The position numbers were made by a program, and so were the translations under genes. The notes under the pieces were generated by a model. That model saw only the letters and a list, made by a program, of their open reading frames with translations. It made no database searches and was not told where the DNA came from. From NCBI RefSeq assembly GCF_900101905.1, contig NZ_FNAJ01000020.1:1-64000 (forward strand): a stretch of 64,000 nucleotides of DNA. Direction: 5' to 3'. This DNA comes from Myxococcus virescens. GTDB lineage: Bacteria; Myxococcota; Myxococcia; Myxococcales; Myxococcaceae. Shown one piece after another: positions 27,717-37,500 of the stretch; positions within the stretch are counted from its first letter, which is position 1; each line of letters starts with the position of its first letter.

Positions 27717-28604
27717 ATGAAACGCGCCCATCTGGATGAGATCTTCGCCTTCATTGCCGTCGTGGATGCGGGCAGTTTCGTCAGCGGTGGCCGGGCCATC
27801 GGGCTGACGCGCTCGGCGGCTGGCAAGGCCCTGGCCCGGCTGGAATCCCGCCTGGGGGTGCGTCTGCTCAATCGCACGACACGCCACCTGAGTCTCACCG
27901 ACGATGGCCGTGTCTTCCATGAGCATTGCCAACAAGTCCTGGCGGCTTTGGATGAAGCGGAAGCCAGCGTCGGAGATCGCACGGGCACGCCCCGGGGCGT
28001 CTTGCGAATCACCGTGCCCGACGCATTCGGCAGACTGCATGTCCTTCCCGCGCTGAAGAAGTATCTGCAGACCTGGCCCGACGTGCAGGTGGAGGTGAGC
28101 TTCACCGATCGCGTCGCGGACATCATCGAGGAGGGTTACGACCTGGCCGTGCGCATCAATGTCACCAGCACCGATACACGACTGGTGTCCCGGCTCGTGG
28201 CGCAACATCGGGTGTTCGTCTGCGCCGCCCCCTCGTACCTGGCCGTGCGCGGCGAACCCCAGACATTGGAGGAGCTCGCGACGCATGATTGCCTGCTCTT
28301 CAGCAGCCGCGCGCGACGACAGCGCTGGCGACTGCGCCCGAAGGGTGGCTCCTATGTGACGGTGGAGGGTCGAAGCCGCCTGCGGCTCGACAGCGGAGAG
28401 GCCATCCGGGACGCGGCTGTCGCGGGACTGGGCATCGCTTTTCTTCCCAGCTTTCTGGTCGACGAAGACCTGGCGCGTGGACGTCTCAAGGCGCTGCTGC
28501 CGTCATGCGAGACGGAGGTCGTCCGGATCATGGCGTTCTACCCGAGCAAGCGTCACCTGCCAGCCAAGGTGCGGCGCTTCATCGACCTGTTGGTCGAGCA
28601 ATAG
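27717..28604 (+). CDS. LysR-family transcriptional regulator
   Basis: 295 residues, with GAGAGG just upstream of the ATG. The N-terminal winged helix-turn-helix is clear (LDEIFAFIAVVDAGSF, TRSAAGKALARLESRLGVRL, NRTTRHLSLTDDG). The effector domain follows, with GVLRITVPDAFGRLHVLPAL and AGLGIAFLPSFLVDEDL. It belongs to the CrgA-like branch from the NRTTRHLSLT block. It is divergent from the RidA-family gene by about 120 bases, which suggests it regulates that gene. The inducer is unknown. Confidence 0.9.
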   Translation: MKRAHLDEIFAFIAVVDAGSFVSGGRAIGLTRSAAGKALARLESRLGVRLLNRTTRHLSLTDDGRVFHEHCQQVLAALDEAEASVGDRTGTPRGVLRITVPDAFGRLHVLPALKKYLQTWPDVQVEVSFTDRVADIIEEGYDLAVRINVTSTDTRLVSRLVAQHRVFVCAAPSYLAVRGEPQTLEELATHDCLLFSSRARRQRWRLRPKGGSYVTVEGRSRLRLDSGEAIRDAAVAGLGIAFLPSFLVDEDLARGRLKALLPSCETEVVRIMAFYPSKRHLPAKVRRFIDLLVEQ

Positions 28605-28828
28605 CGCGCGACGTCGCATCCCGCGGTGTCTCAGGTATCCGTGGGGCGGAGGACCTCCAAGCGCCCTGGGCGCGAGAAGTGCCGAGCGTGCTGAGATTTG
28701 CGAATACGGCAGGAGACCGAATCTCCTGCCGCCAATTCGCGAGCCTTGCCCGGCGCTGCTGGGCGGCGCCCAAACGCTCGTGGCGCATGTCAGACGCTCC
28801 GAGTAGGGTGGTGGTCACTCACACCACC

Positions 28829-29461
28829 ATGAATCCCGCCGAGAAAGCCGCCCTCTTCCTCGAGCGCCTCCGGGAAGCCCATCCGGATGCGCGCTACGAA
28901 CTCAACTGGTCCACGCCTTTCGAGCTGCTCGTCGCCACCATCCTGGCCGCGCAGTGCACCGACGAGCGCGTCAACCGCGTCACCGCCACTGTCTTCCCCA
29001 AGTACCCGGGTCCACGGGCCTTCGCCGACGCGGACACCGCCGCGCTGGAGGAGGACCTCAAGCCCACCGGCTTCTTCAAGCAGAAGACGAAGTCCGTGCA
29101 GGCCATGAGCCGCGCGCTCCTCGACAAGTTCGGCGGAGAGGTCCCCCGCACCATCGACGAACTGGTGACGCTCCCGGGCGTGGCGCGGAAGACGGCCAAC
29201 GTCGTCCTCAACACCGCCTTCAATCTCCCCTCCGGCATCATCGTCGACACCCACGTGGCGCGCGTCAGCCAGCGCCTGGGCCTGACGAAGAAAGACAAAC
29301 CCGAGGCGATTGAGGAAGACCTGATGAAGCTGGTGCCCCAGGAGCAGTGGACCTTCTTCGGCCCCGCCACCGTCCTCCATGGGCGTTACACCTGCACCGC
29401 AAAGAAGCCGAAATGCGACGACTGCATCGTGAAGGATGTGTGCCCGCGTATCGGCGTGTAA
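28829..29461 (+). CDS. nth: Endonuclease III (DNA glycosylase/AP lyase)
   Basis: 210 residues from the ATG at 28829, which matches the 211 residues of E. coli Nth; an in-frame ATG at 28787 adds 14 residues. The helix-hairpin-helix LPGVARKTANVVLN supplies the catalytic Lys, IIVDTHVARVSQRLGL the catalytic Asp, and the C-terminal C-x6-C-x2-C-x5-C block (CTAKKPKCDDCIVKDVC) binds the [4Fe-4S] cluster. It removes oxidised pyrimidines in base-excision repair. All key residues are intact. A perfect inverted repeat lies 34 bases past the stop. Confidence 0.95.
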   Translation: MNPAEKAALFLERLREAHPDARYELNWSTPFELLVATILAAQCTDERVNRVTATVFPKYPGPRAFADADTAALEEDLKPTGFFKQKTKSVQAMSRALLDKFGGEVPRTIDELVTLPGVARKTANVVLNTAFNLPSGIIVDTHVARVSQRLGLTKKDKPEAIEEDLMKLVPQEQWTFFGPATVLHGRYTCTAKKPKCDDCIVKDVCPRIGV

Positions 29462-29494
29462 CCCAATCCCTGTCCGCCTGTGGGATATGAATGT

Positions 29495-29525
29495 CTTTTC
29501 GCGTACGCTTCTGGGACGCGAAAAG
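29495..29525. repeat. Perfect 10-bp inverted repeat downstream of nth
   Basis: CTTTTCGCGT (29495-29504) and ACGCGAAAAG (29516-29525) are perfectly complementary around 11 bases. It could be a hairpin ending nth (there is no T-tract beyond it) or an operator for the membrane-protein gene starting at 29587. The AT-rich outer ends are unusual for this GC-rich genome. Confidence 0.5.
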
Positions 29526-29586
29526 ACGCGCATCAATAGCGGAGGAATTCGCAATCGAGGTGGCGGTATGACGTTGTTCATCCATC

Positions 29587-30921
29587 ATGCCCACCGCCCC
29601 TTCCTCCGCTGCCTCCGCACCGCGCACCGAAGCCCGTCCGGTCGAGGCCGGTGAACGCCTGGAGTTGATCGACGCGCTGCGTGGCTTCGCGCTCTTCGGC
29701 ATTCTCATCTCCAACGTGCAGATGTGGTTCAGCGGCAGGGTCTTCCTGTCCCGGGAACAATTCGAGGCGTCCATCGCCAATGCCTCGCTCGTGGACACCA
29801 TCACCCGGTATGCCTTCGAGGTGCTGGTCTCCGGGAAGTTCATCACCCTCTTCGCCTTCCTCTTCGGCCTGGGTTTCGCGGTGCAGCTCGGCCGGGCCGA
29901 GGCGCGAGGTGGCGGCTTCGTCCCGCTCTATTCGAGGCGGCTGACAGTCTTGCTGGTGGTGGGTGTCCTGCACCTGTTCCTGCTCTGGTACGGCGACATC
30001 CTTTCCTCCTATGCGCTGATGGGCTTCTGCCTGCTGCTCCTGCGGCGGCGTTCGGAGCGGACGCTGCTCATCATCGCGGCGGTGCTCGTCCTGGTGTGGC
30101 CGCTGCTCATGAACCTCCTCTGGCGGCTGCCGCAGCTCCTGGCGGACTCACCCGAGGCCGGTGCCGCGGTCATGGCCGCGGCCCGCGAGAAGACCTCCGC
30201 CATCCACGCACGGATGCTGACGGCCATCACCGGGGGAAGCTGGTGGGACGTGACGAAGACCAGCGCCGGGTTCTACCGCGATGAGTTCTTCACGATGATG
30301 CTGGCCGGGCTGCTGACCTGTCTGGGCCGCTTCGCGCTCGGGCTCTGGGCGGGACGGCGCGGCATCTTCCAGGACGTCCCCTCGCACTTGGGTTTCTTTC
30401 GCCGCCTGCTCGGCTGGGGGCTGGTGGCCGCGGTGGTGGGCTCCGTGCCCGGCGTGGTGGTGACGGTGCTCATGCAGAAGAAGGTGCTCACGCCGGAGAC
30501 GATGCCCGTGTGGCTGCCCCTGGTGCTGGCGCCGCTGCGCAACCTGGCACAGGTGGGGCTCGCGGGCGTGTATCTGGCGGGCATCACCCTGCTCTTCCAG
30601 CGCGCCACGTGGCAGCGAGCGCTGGGACTGCTCGCGCCCGCGGGACGCATGGCGCTGACGAACTACCTGTCGCAGACAGTCATCAGCCTGCTCATCTTCT
30701 ACGGCTATGGCCTGGGACAGGTGGGCAAGCAGGGCCCCTTCGCGTGTGTCGTCATCTGCGTGGGCGTCTTCTGCGTCCAGGTGCTGTGGAGCCACCTGTG
30801 GCTGTCACGCTTCCGCTTCGGCCCGGTGGAGTGGGCGTGGCGCTCTTTGACGTACGGGAAGACTCAGCCCATGCGGCGCGCCGCGTCCGACAACACGCCG
30901 CCCGCGCCCGCGACGGCATGA
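29587..30921 (+). CDS. DUF418 (YeiB-type) membrane protein
   Basis: 444 residues. After a short Ala/Pro tail comes the family start RLELIDALRGFALFGILISNV, then about ten hydrophobic helices and the DUF418 C-terminal signature AGRMALTNYLSQTVISLLIFYGYGLG and LWSHLWLSRFRFGPVEWAWRSLTYG. These are inner-membrane proteins of unsettled function, possibly acyl-transfer or transport related. The sequence is full length and intact. It is convergent with the barrel gene ending at 30941. Confidence 0.9.
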   Translation: MPTAPSSAASAPRTEARPVEAGERLELIDALRGFALFGILISNVQMWFSGRVFLSREQFEASIANASLVDTITRYAFEVLVSGKFITLFAFLFGLGFAVQLGRAEARGGGFVPLYSRRLTVLLVVGVLHLFLLWYGDILSSYALMGFCLLLLRRRSERTLLIIAAVLVLVWPLLMNLLWRLPQLLADSPEAGAAVMAAAREKTSAIHARMLTAITGGSWWDVTKTSAGFYRDEFFTMMLAGLLTCLGRFALGLWAGRRGIFQDVPSHLGFFRRLLGWGLVAAVVGSVPGVVVTVLMQKKVLTPETMPVWLPLVLAPLRNLAQVGLAGVYLAGITLLFQRATWQRALGLLAPAGRMALTNYLSQTVISLLIFYGYGLGQVGKQGPFACVVICVGVFCVQVLWSHLWLSRFRFGPVEWAWRSLTYGKTQPMRRAASDNTPPAPATA

Positions 30922-30940
30922 CGGGCTCGACTCGGCGACG

Positions 30941-31624
30941 TCAATTCGTGACCGCCGGGTGAGGAGCAGCCACCCTCACCCGGAAACCAAAGCCAATCCA
31001 AAGATGGAAGGCGCGCTCGCGGAGGGTTTCGCTTCCCGAGCCGTTGAGCAGCCGCACATCCAGCTTGTCGTACTGCCCCCCTGTGCCGGTGACGAAGAGC
31101 CCGGCCCAGAAGTTCCCGCCGAAGTTCCTGTCGAACCCGGCCTGCAGCGTGACGTCAGGCCCTGAGTAGGTGACTTCCGCCGGGGGCACCGAGAACGAGC
31201 TCGTATCGTAGCCGAGTGCCACCCCCGACCAGAGGTCAATGGGTCCCGATGGGTTCCAGTGGTAGTTCCCCTGGAGGCCGAAGCGCAGGTTGCTGCCTTT
31301 GCACGTCCGTTCAGCCGAGCAGCGAATGCGCATCTGCGCATGGGAGAACTGGGCCCAGGGCCCGACCTCGATGCGCGAGCCGATCCGGATGGTGGGCTCC
31401 ACGATGGCCGCGAAGAGCCCCTTGTAAATCTCATACAAGTAGAGCGGCTCGGCGGCGCCGTCCATGCGCCCGCCAGGCATGAGGTAGCCCCCTCGCGCGG
31501 AGAGGGCGAGCCAGCGAGGAAAGCCCGGGTCCCGCTCCGGCTCCACCTCCGCGAAGGCCGGCCAAGACACCAGGAAAGACAGCAAGACCAGTGTCGTCGC
31601 GGCGGGACGAGAGAGCGTTTGCAT
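30941..31624 (-). CDS. Outer-membrane beta-barrel-like protein
   Basis: 227 residues from the ATG at 31624; the longer open frame before it is antisense to the next gene. A signal peptide (to SWPAFA, about residue 25) precedes a chain of amphipathic strands (ALSARGGYLMPG, IEVGPWAQFSHAQMRI, LRFGLQGNYHWNP, FHLWIGFGFRVRV). One disulphide loop, CSAERTC, is predicted. Size and pattern fit an 8- to 10-strand barrel. It is divergent from the PPC-domain lipoprotein gene with only about 55 bases between starts, so they may be co-regulated. Confidence 0.7.
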   Translation of the reverse strand: MQTLSRPAATTLVLLSFLVSWPAFAEVEPERDPGFPRWLALSARGGYLMPGGRMDGAAEPLYLYEIYKGLFAAIVEPTIRIGSRIEVGPWAQFSHAQMRIRCSAERTCKGSNLRFGLQGNYHWNPSGPIDLWSGVALGYDTSSFSVPPAEVTYSGPDVTLQAGFDRNFGGNFWAGLFVTGTGGQYDKLDVRLLNGSGSETLRERAFHLWIGFGFRVRVAAPHPAVTN

Positions 31625-31679
31625 GGGCACGCGTTCGGTTATTACAGTCACTCGACCGCCGTCAATCCAAGGCTTCCCA

Positions 31680-33544
31680 GTGCCCCGAAATCGCTCCGAC
31701 AACCTCTCGCCCCTGCTCGCGCTGGTGGCCGTTGGCCTCTTCGCCGCCTGTGGTGGCCCCTCCGCCGAAGAGGACGCACGCGTCTGTGCCGACGTGGAAT
31801 GCAGCGCGGGGCGCTGCGTCGCCGAAAACAGCGCCCCCGTCTGCCGTTGCAGCGCCTGGGAGCAGGCCGCGGGCCTCACCTGCGCCATCGTCGGTTACCG
31901 GCAGTCGGACGACCATGGCGACACCCCGGAAACGGCCACGGCGTTGGCCCCCTCGGTGGAATTCCAAGAGGGCATCATCAACCCGCCCTTCCGAGCGAAG
32001 GCGGACCGGGATGTCTTCGCCATGCCCACCGCGGCAGGCCATGGCTATCGCATCGTCGTCCGGGCGGGCACCCTGGCCCCCGTGGACGTGCGCCTCGTGG
32101 AGGCCTCGGGGCGTGAGGTGAGAACGCGGGCCGTCACGACGTCTGAAGGCACCCGGGTGGAGTTCGTCTCCACGGAGGAGGCCCCTCGATTCATCACCGT
32201 GGCCGCTGCGGAAGGAAGCGGTGCGTCGGGGACGTATGCCTACCGATTGGAGGACCTGGGCCGGGATGCGCACGGCGATACGCTCGCCACGGCAACGCCG
32301 CTCGCGCTGACGAACACCCCCTTCCCGCTCGCGATCGAGTTCCAGGACGACGCGGATGTCTTCACCTTCCGCACCGAACCGAACCAGGGCTTCCGGTTCT
32401 CCTGCGAGCGCGAGAACGTCTCGGTGCACCTGATGGATGGCGAGGGCGCCGCGGTGAATGGCGGGGTGACGAGGAACTCGTCACGCGTCAGCGCGGGCCA
32501 GCTGAGCCCGGTCGCGAGCACCTGGTTCGTCCGGGTCTACAGCACCTTCGACGCGACCTTGGCCACCCAGTGCCAGTTGGACGACCTGGGCCGGGATGAC
32601 CACGCCAATGCGATTCAGGGGCGACTCCGCTGGCGGCGGGCATCCCCGTGGCCGTACGACTCCATGGCCCCAACGACGTGGACGTCTTCTCATTCTTCGC
32701 CACCGCGGGACACATCTACGACATCCGCTTCCACCCCGCCGTCTATGAGCGGCGCTTCAGGCTCACGGACGCGGACGGCAAGACGCTGGCGGAGACCCAG
32801 TGGAACCGAATCGTCCATGAAGCGGCGTCGACAGGGACGTACTACGTGCATCTGCTGCCGAATTCATCCTGGGGGAGCGACATCGAGGTGCGGGTCGACG
32901 ACCTGGGGACGGATGACCATGGCGCTACCCCCCAGACGGCCACCCTCGCTGCCGTGGGGGAAACCGTCACCGGGCTCATCCACAAGGAGACGGACCTGGA
33001 CGCCATCTCGGTTCCGCTCGACCCGGATGTGTTCTACCTGCTGTCCTGCACCCGGGAATGTACGCTGACGACGCGCACGTCCGGCGCCCGCCTCTACATG
33101 CTGAAGATCGAGGAAGGCATGTGGCACGTCCATACGTCGGCTTCGGGGCTCGTCACGTTCATCGTCAGCTCGAGTTTCAATCCCCCCTACGATTTCACGT
33201 TCAAGTTGGACCAGGCGAGCACGGATGACCACGGCGACGACGCCGAACACGCCACGCCACAGGCAGTTCCCGTGAACGCGGCCGGCGTCTTCGAGTTGGG
33301 CTCGGACGTGGACGTCCTTTCCTTCGAGTTGGAGGCGAGCCGAACCTACGTCGCGAGCGGCGACAGAACGACCATCCGGATCCTTGATCCCCTTGGCGCG
33401 CAGGTCGCCCTGGCGTACGAGTGGGAAACGGGGGACCACACCTTCACGGCCCCATCATCCGGGACGTATGTCGCGGAGCTCGAGTCTCAGCGGCCCTACC
33501 TGCAGCGTGAGGTGGCCTGGAGTTTCTCCCTGCGCGAGCAGTGA
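31680..33544 (+). pseudogene. PPC-repeat lipoprotein gene with a one-base frameshift
   Basis: I start it at the GTG at 31680 (AAGG about seven bases upstream), which gives a short signal with lipobox FAACG; an ATG at 31623 would overlap the divergent start. A Cys-rich EGF-like stretch (CADVECSAGRC to CRC) is followed by about five tandem beta-sandwich modules, each introduced by DDHGDTPxxAT-type segments, as in bacterial pre-peptidase C-terminal domains. The frame breaks at the GGGG run 32618-32621: upstream reads to ...HANAIQG, downstream resumes one base off as ATPLAAGIPVAVRLHG and runs intact to 33544. One missing base restores a single protein of about 620 residues. It could be a true mutation, slippage-based variation or a sequencing error. 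Confidence 0.75.
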
Positions 33545-33586
33545 GCACTTCCCCGTCGCCGCACAACAGCGGCCGGTGGCCACAAC

Positions 33587-33685
33587 GTGCGCTATCGCAC
33601 CGGACTCAAGGGCCACCTGGTCGCTGAATTCAAGGAAATGCGGGCCCGCCGCCTGCCCGACTGCCAGGTGCGCTACGCGTTTTGA
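33587..33685 (+). other. Possible C-terminal gene remnant
   Basis: A short open stretch reads VRYRTGLKGHLVAEFKEMRA and a further dozen residues ending in CQVRYAF before a stop at 33683. The composition is protein-like (balanced Lys, Glu, Tyr, Phe), unlike shadow frames here, but there is no start or ribosome site and I recognise no family. It may be the tail of a gene destroyed between the PPC lipoprotein and xdhC. Confidence 0.3.
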
Positions 33686-33747
33686 GCCGGACTCCGTTTC
33701 ATGGACGTGACGTGAGCGGCCCGGCCTGTGGCAGACTCTGCGGGACA

Positions 33748-34584
33748 ATGTGGGATTGGATCCGCCAGCTGGCGGAGTGGTCGCGGGACGATGTTCCGTT
33801 CACCGTGGCGACCGTGACGGTGTGTCAGGGAAGTACCCCCGCCAAGCCTGGCGCGAAGCTGCTCGTCCGCGCGGACGGGACGTTCCACGGCACCGTGGGC
33901 GGTGGCCACCTGGAGCAGCTCGTCCTCGCGGACGCCCGCGCCTGCCTGGAGAAAGGGGAACCCCGTGCGCACCGGTATCCGCTGGGCTCGAAGCTCGGCC
34001 AATGCTGTGGCGGCGTGGTGGACGTCTTCATGGAGCCGGTGAACCACGGCCCGCGCCTGTACCTCTTCGGCGCCGGCCACGTGGGTCAGGCCCTGTGCCG
34101 CACGTTGGACGGCACCCCCTTCCAGGTCCACCTCGTCGACGAGCGCCCCGAATGGGTCCACGGCGAGCGCATCCCCGCCTCGGTCATCCGCCACGAGGAG
34201 CCGTGGGACGTCTTCGCCTCGCGCGCCGTCTGGGACGCGCGCCGCACGTACATCGCGGTGATGACGCACCGGCATGACCTGGACCAGGACATCATCGCCT
34301 TCGCCTTGGAGAAGCCCGCGCGCTACGTGGGCCTCATTGGAAGCAACACCAAGTGGGCCCGCTTCCGTCAGCGCCTGGAGGCCCGGGGCGCGACGGCGGC
34401 GCAGCTGGCCCGCGTGCGCTGCCCCATCGGGCTGGAGATTGGCGGCAAGTCGCCCCAGGAAGTCGCGGTGAGCATCGCCGCCGGACTCCTTCAGCTCCAT
34501 CACCAGGGCGCAGACACCGAAACTACCGCCGAGGCCCCGCCCTCGGAGCCGCCCCGCCTGCGCGGGGGCTCGTCAGGAGAATGA
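33748..34584 (+). CDS. xdhC: XdhC-type molybdenum-cofactor insertion protein
   Basis: 278 residues from the ATG at 33748. N-terminal XdhC/CoxF domain: VPFTVATVTVCQGSTPAKPG, HGTVGGGHLEQLVL and LGQCCGGVVDVFMEP. A Rossmann-like C-terminal half follows: LYLFGAGHVGQALCRTL, AVMTHRHDLDQDI, RYVGLIGSNTKWARF and CPIGLEIGGKSPQEVAVSI. XdhC binds Moco, promotes its sulfuration and inserts it into xanthine dehydrogenase. Its stop overlaps the ATG of the dehydrogenase gene, so the two are an operon. Confidence 0.93.
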   Translation: MWDWIRQLAEWSRDDVPFTVATVTVCQGSTPAKPGAKLLVRADGTFHGTVGGGHLEQLVLADARACLEKGEPRAHRYPLGSKLGQCCGGVVDVFMEPVNHGPRLYLFGAGHVGQALCRTLDGTPFQVHLVDERPEWVHGERIPASVIRHEEPWDVFASRAVWDARRTYIAVMTHRHDLDQDIIAFALEKPARYVGLIGSNTKWARFRQRLEARGATAAQLARVRCPIGLEIGGKSPQEVAVSIAAGLLQLHHQGADTETTAEAPPSEPPRLRGGSSGE

Positions 34585-37500
34585 GCACTATGTTCGAGTT
34601 CCAGCTCAATGGCGCGACGGTCCGCGTCGATGGCGTCTCCCCCAACACCACGCTGCTCGACTTCCTGCGTGCCCGCGGCCTCACCGGCACCAAGCAGGGC
34701 TGCGCCGAGGGCGACTGCGGCGCGTGCACCGTGGCCCTGGTGGACCGGGACGCCCAGGGCAACCGGTGCCTGCGCGCCTTCAACGCCTGCATCGCCCTGG
34801 TGCCCATGGTGGCCGGCCGTGAGCTGGTGACGGTGGAAGGCGTGGGAAGCTGCGAGAAGCCCCACCCGGTGCAGCAGGCCATGGTGAAGCACTACGGTTC
34901 ACAGTGTGGCTTCTGCACGCCGGGCTTCATCGTCTCCATGGCGGAGGCGTACTCCCGCAAGGACGTCTGTACCCCGTCAGCCGTGGCGGACCAGCTCTGT
35001 GGCAACATCTGTCGGTGCACCGGCTACCGCCCCATTCGCGACGCGATGATGGAGGCGCTGGCCCAGCGCGACGAAGGACCGGCGCCCGCCACGGCGATCC
35101 CCTCCGCGCCGCTCGGAGGTCCCGCCGAGCCCCTGTCCCCGCTGCGCTACGAGGCCGGTGGACAGACCTTCCTGCGCCCCACGTCGTGGGAGGAGTTGCT
35201 CGACCTGCGCGCGAAGCACCCGGAGGCCCACCTGGTGGCGGGCGCCACTGAATTGGGCGTGGACATCACCAAGAAGTCCCGCCGCTACCCCTTCCTCATC
35301 TCCACCGAGGGCGTGGAATCCCTGCGCGCGGTCCGCCGTGGGGAGGATGGCTGGTACGTGGGCGGCGCGGCCTCACTGGTGGCACTGGAAGAGGCCCTGG
35401 GTGACGAGCTGCCCGAGGTGAAGAAGATGCTCAACGTCTTCGCCTCCCGGCAGATTCGCCAGCGCGCCACGCTGGCGGGCAACCTGGTGACCGCGTCGCC
35501 CATTGGCGACATGGCGCCGGTGTTGCTCGCCCTGGATGCCTCGCTCGTCCTGGGCTCGGTGCGGGGCGAGCGCACGGTGGCGTTGTCCGACTTCTTCCTC
35601 GCCTACCGGAAGACGGCGCTCCAACCGGACGAGGTCGTCCGCCACATCCTCATCCCCCACGCCGCCGTGCCCGAGGGCGGCCGGCGGCTCTCCGACTCCT
35701 TCAAGGTGTCCAAGCGGCGCGAGCTGGACATCAGCATCGTCGCCGCGGGCTTCCGCGTGGAGCTGGACGCGGGCGGCGTGGTGAAGCTGGCGCGCCTGGG
35801 CTACGGCGGCGTCGCGGCCACGCCGGTGCGTGCGCGCCGCGCGGAGGCGGTGCTCACCGGGCAGCCCTGGACGGCCGAGACGTTGGCGCGCGTGCTGCCC
35901 GTGCTCGCGGAAGAAATCACGCCCATCAGCGACCTGCGCGGCAGCGCGGAGTACCGCCGAGGACTGGTGGCGGGCCTGCTGGAGAAGTTCTTCTCCGGCT
36001 CGCACAGCCCGGCCCTGGACGCCGCGCCGGGCTTCGACGCGGGGGAGGTCCAGGCCCCCGCGGACGCGGGACGCGCGCTGCGGCACGAGAGCGCGCTGGG
36101 TCACGTGACGGGCAGCGCGCGGTACGTGGACGACATGGCGCAGAAGCGGCCCATGCTGGAGGTCTGGCCGGTGTGCTCGCCCCATGCGCACGCCCGCATC
36201 CTCAAGAGAGATCCCACCGCGGCGCGCAAGGTGCCCGGCGTGGTGAAGGTGCTCATGGCCGAGGACATCCCCGGCATGAACGACACCGGCCCCATCCGCC
36301 ACGACGAGCCGCTGCTGGCGGACCGCGAGGTGCTCTTCCACGGGCAGATTGTCGCGCTGGTCGTGGGCGAGTCCGTGGAGGCCTGCCGCGCGGGCGCCCG
36401 CGCCGTGGAGGTGGAGTACGAGCCCCTGCCCGCCATCCTCACGGTGGAGGACGCCATGGCGCGGAGCAGCTACCACACCGAGCCGCACGTCATCCGCCGG
36501 GGCGACGTGGACGCCGCGCTGGACAGCAGCCCCCACCGCCTGTCGGGCACGCTGGCCATTGGCGGGCAGGAGCATTTCTACCTGGAGACGCAGGCCGCCT
36601 TCGCCGAACGCGGTGACGACGGCGACATCACCGTCGTGTCCTCCACCCAGCACCCGTCCGAGGTGCAGGCCATCATCTCCCACGTGCTGCACCTGCCGCG
36701 CAGCCGCGTGGTGGTGCAGTCCCCCCGCATGGGCGGCGGCTTCGGCGGCAAGGAGACACAGGGCAACGCGCCCGCCGCGTTCGTCGCGCTGGCCGCGTGG
36801 CACACGGGGCGCTCGGTGCGGTGGATGCTGGACCGCGACGTGGACATGGCGGTGACGGGCAAGCGCCACCCGTTCCATGCCGCCTACGAGGTGGGCTTCG
36901 ACGACCAGGGGCGGCTGCTGGCCCTGCGCGTCCAGCTGGTATCCAACGGTGGCTGGTCCCTGGACCTGTCCGAGTCCATCCTGGACCGCGCGCTGTTCCA
37001 CCTGGACAACGCGTACTACGTGCCGGCGCTGGCGTACTCCGGGCAGGTGGCGAAGACCCACCTCGTCTCCAACACCGCCTTCCGCGGCTTCGGGGGTCCA
37101 CAGGGCATGCTGGTGACGGAGGAGGTCCTGGCCCGCGTGGCCCGGGCCGTGGGGCTGCCGGCGGACGAGGTCCGCGAGCGCAACCTCTACCGCGGCACCG
37201 GAGAGACGAACACCACGCACTACGGCCAGGAGCTGGAGGACGAGCGAATCCTCCGCGTCTGGGAGGAGCTCAAGAAGTCGTCGGAGTTCGAGCGCCGGCA
37301 ACGCGACGTCGCGGCGTTCAACGCCCAGTCCCCCTTCATCAAGCGGGGCCTGGCCATCACCCCGATGAAGTTCGGCATCTCCTTCACCGCCACCTTCCTC
37401 AATCAGGCCGGCGCGTTGGTGCACGTGTACCGGGACGGCTCGGTCATGGTGTCCCACGGCGGCACGGAGATGGGCCAGGGCCTGCACACCAAGGTGCTGG

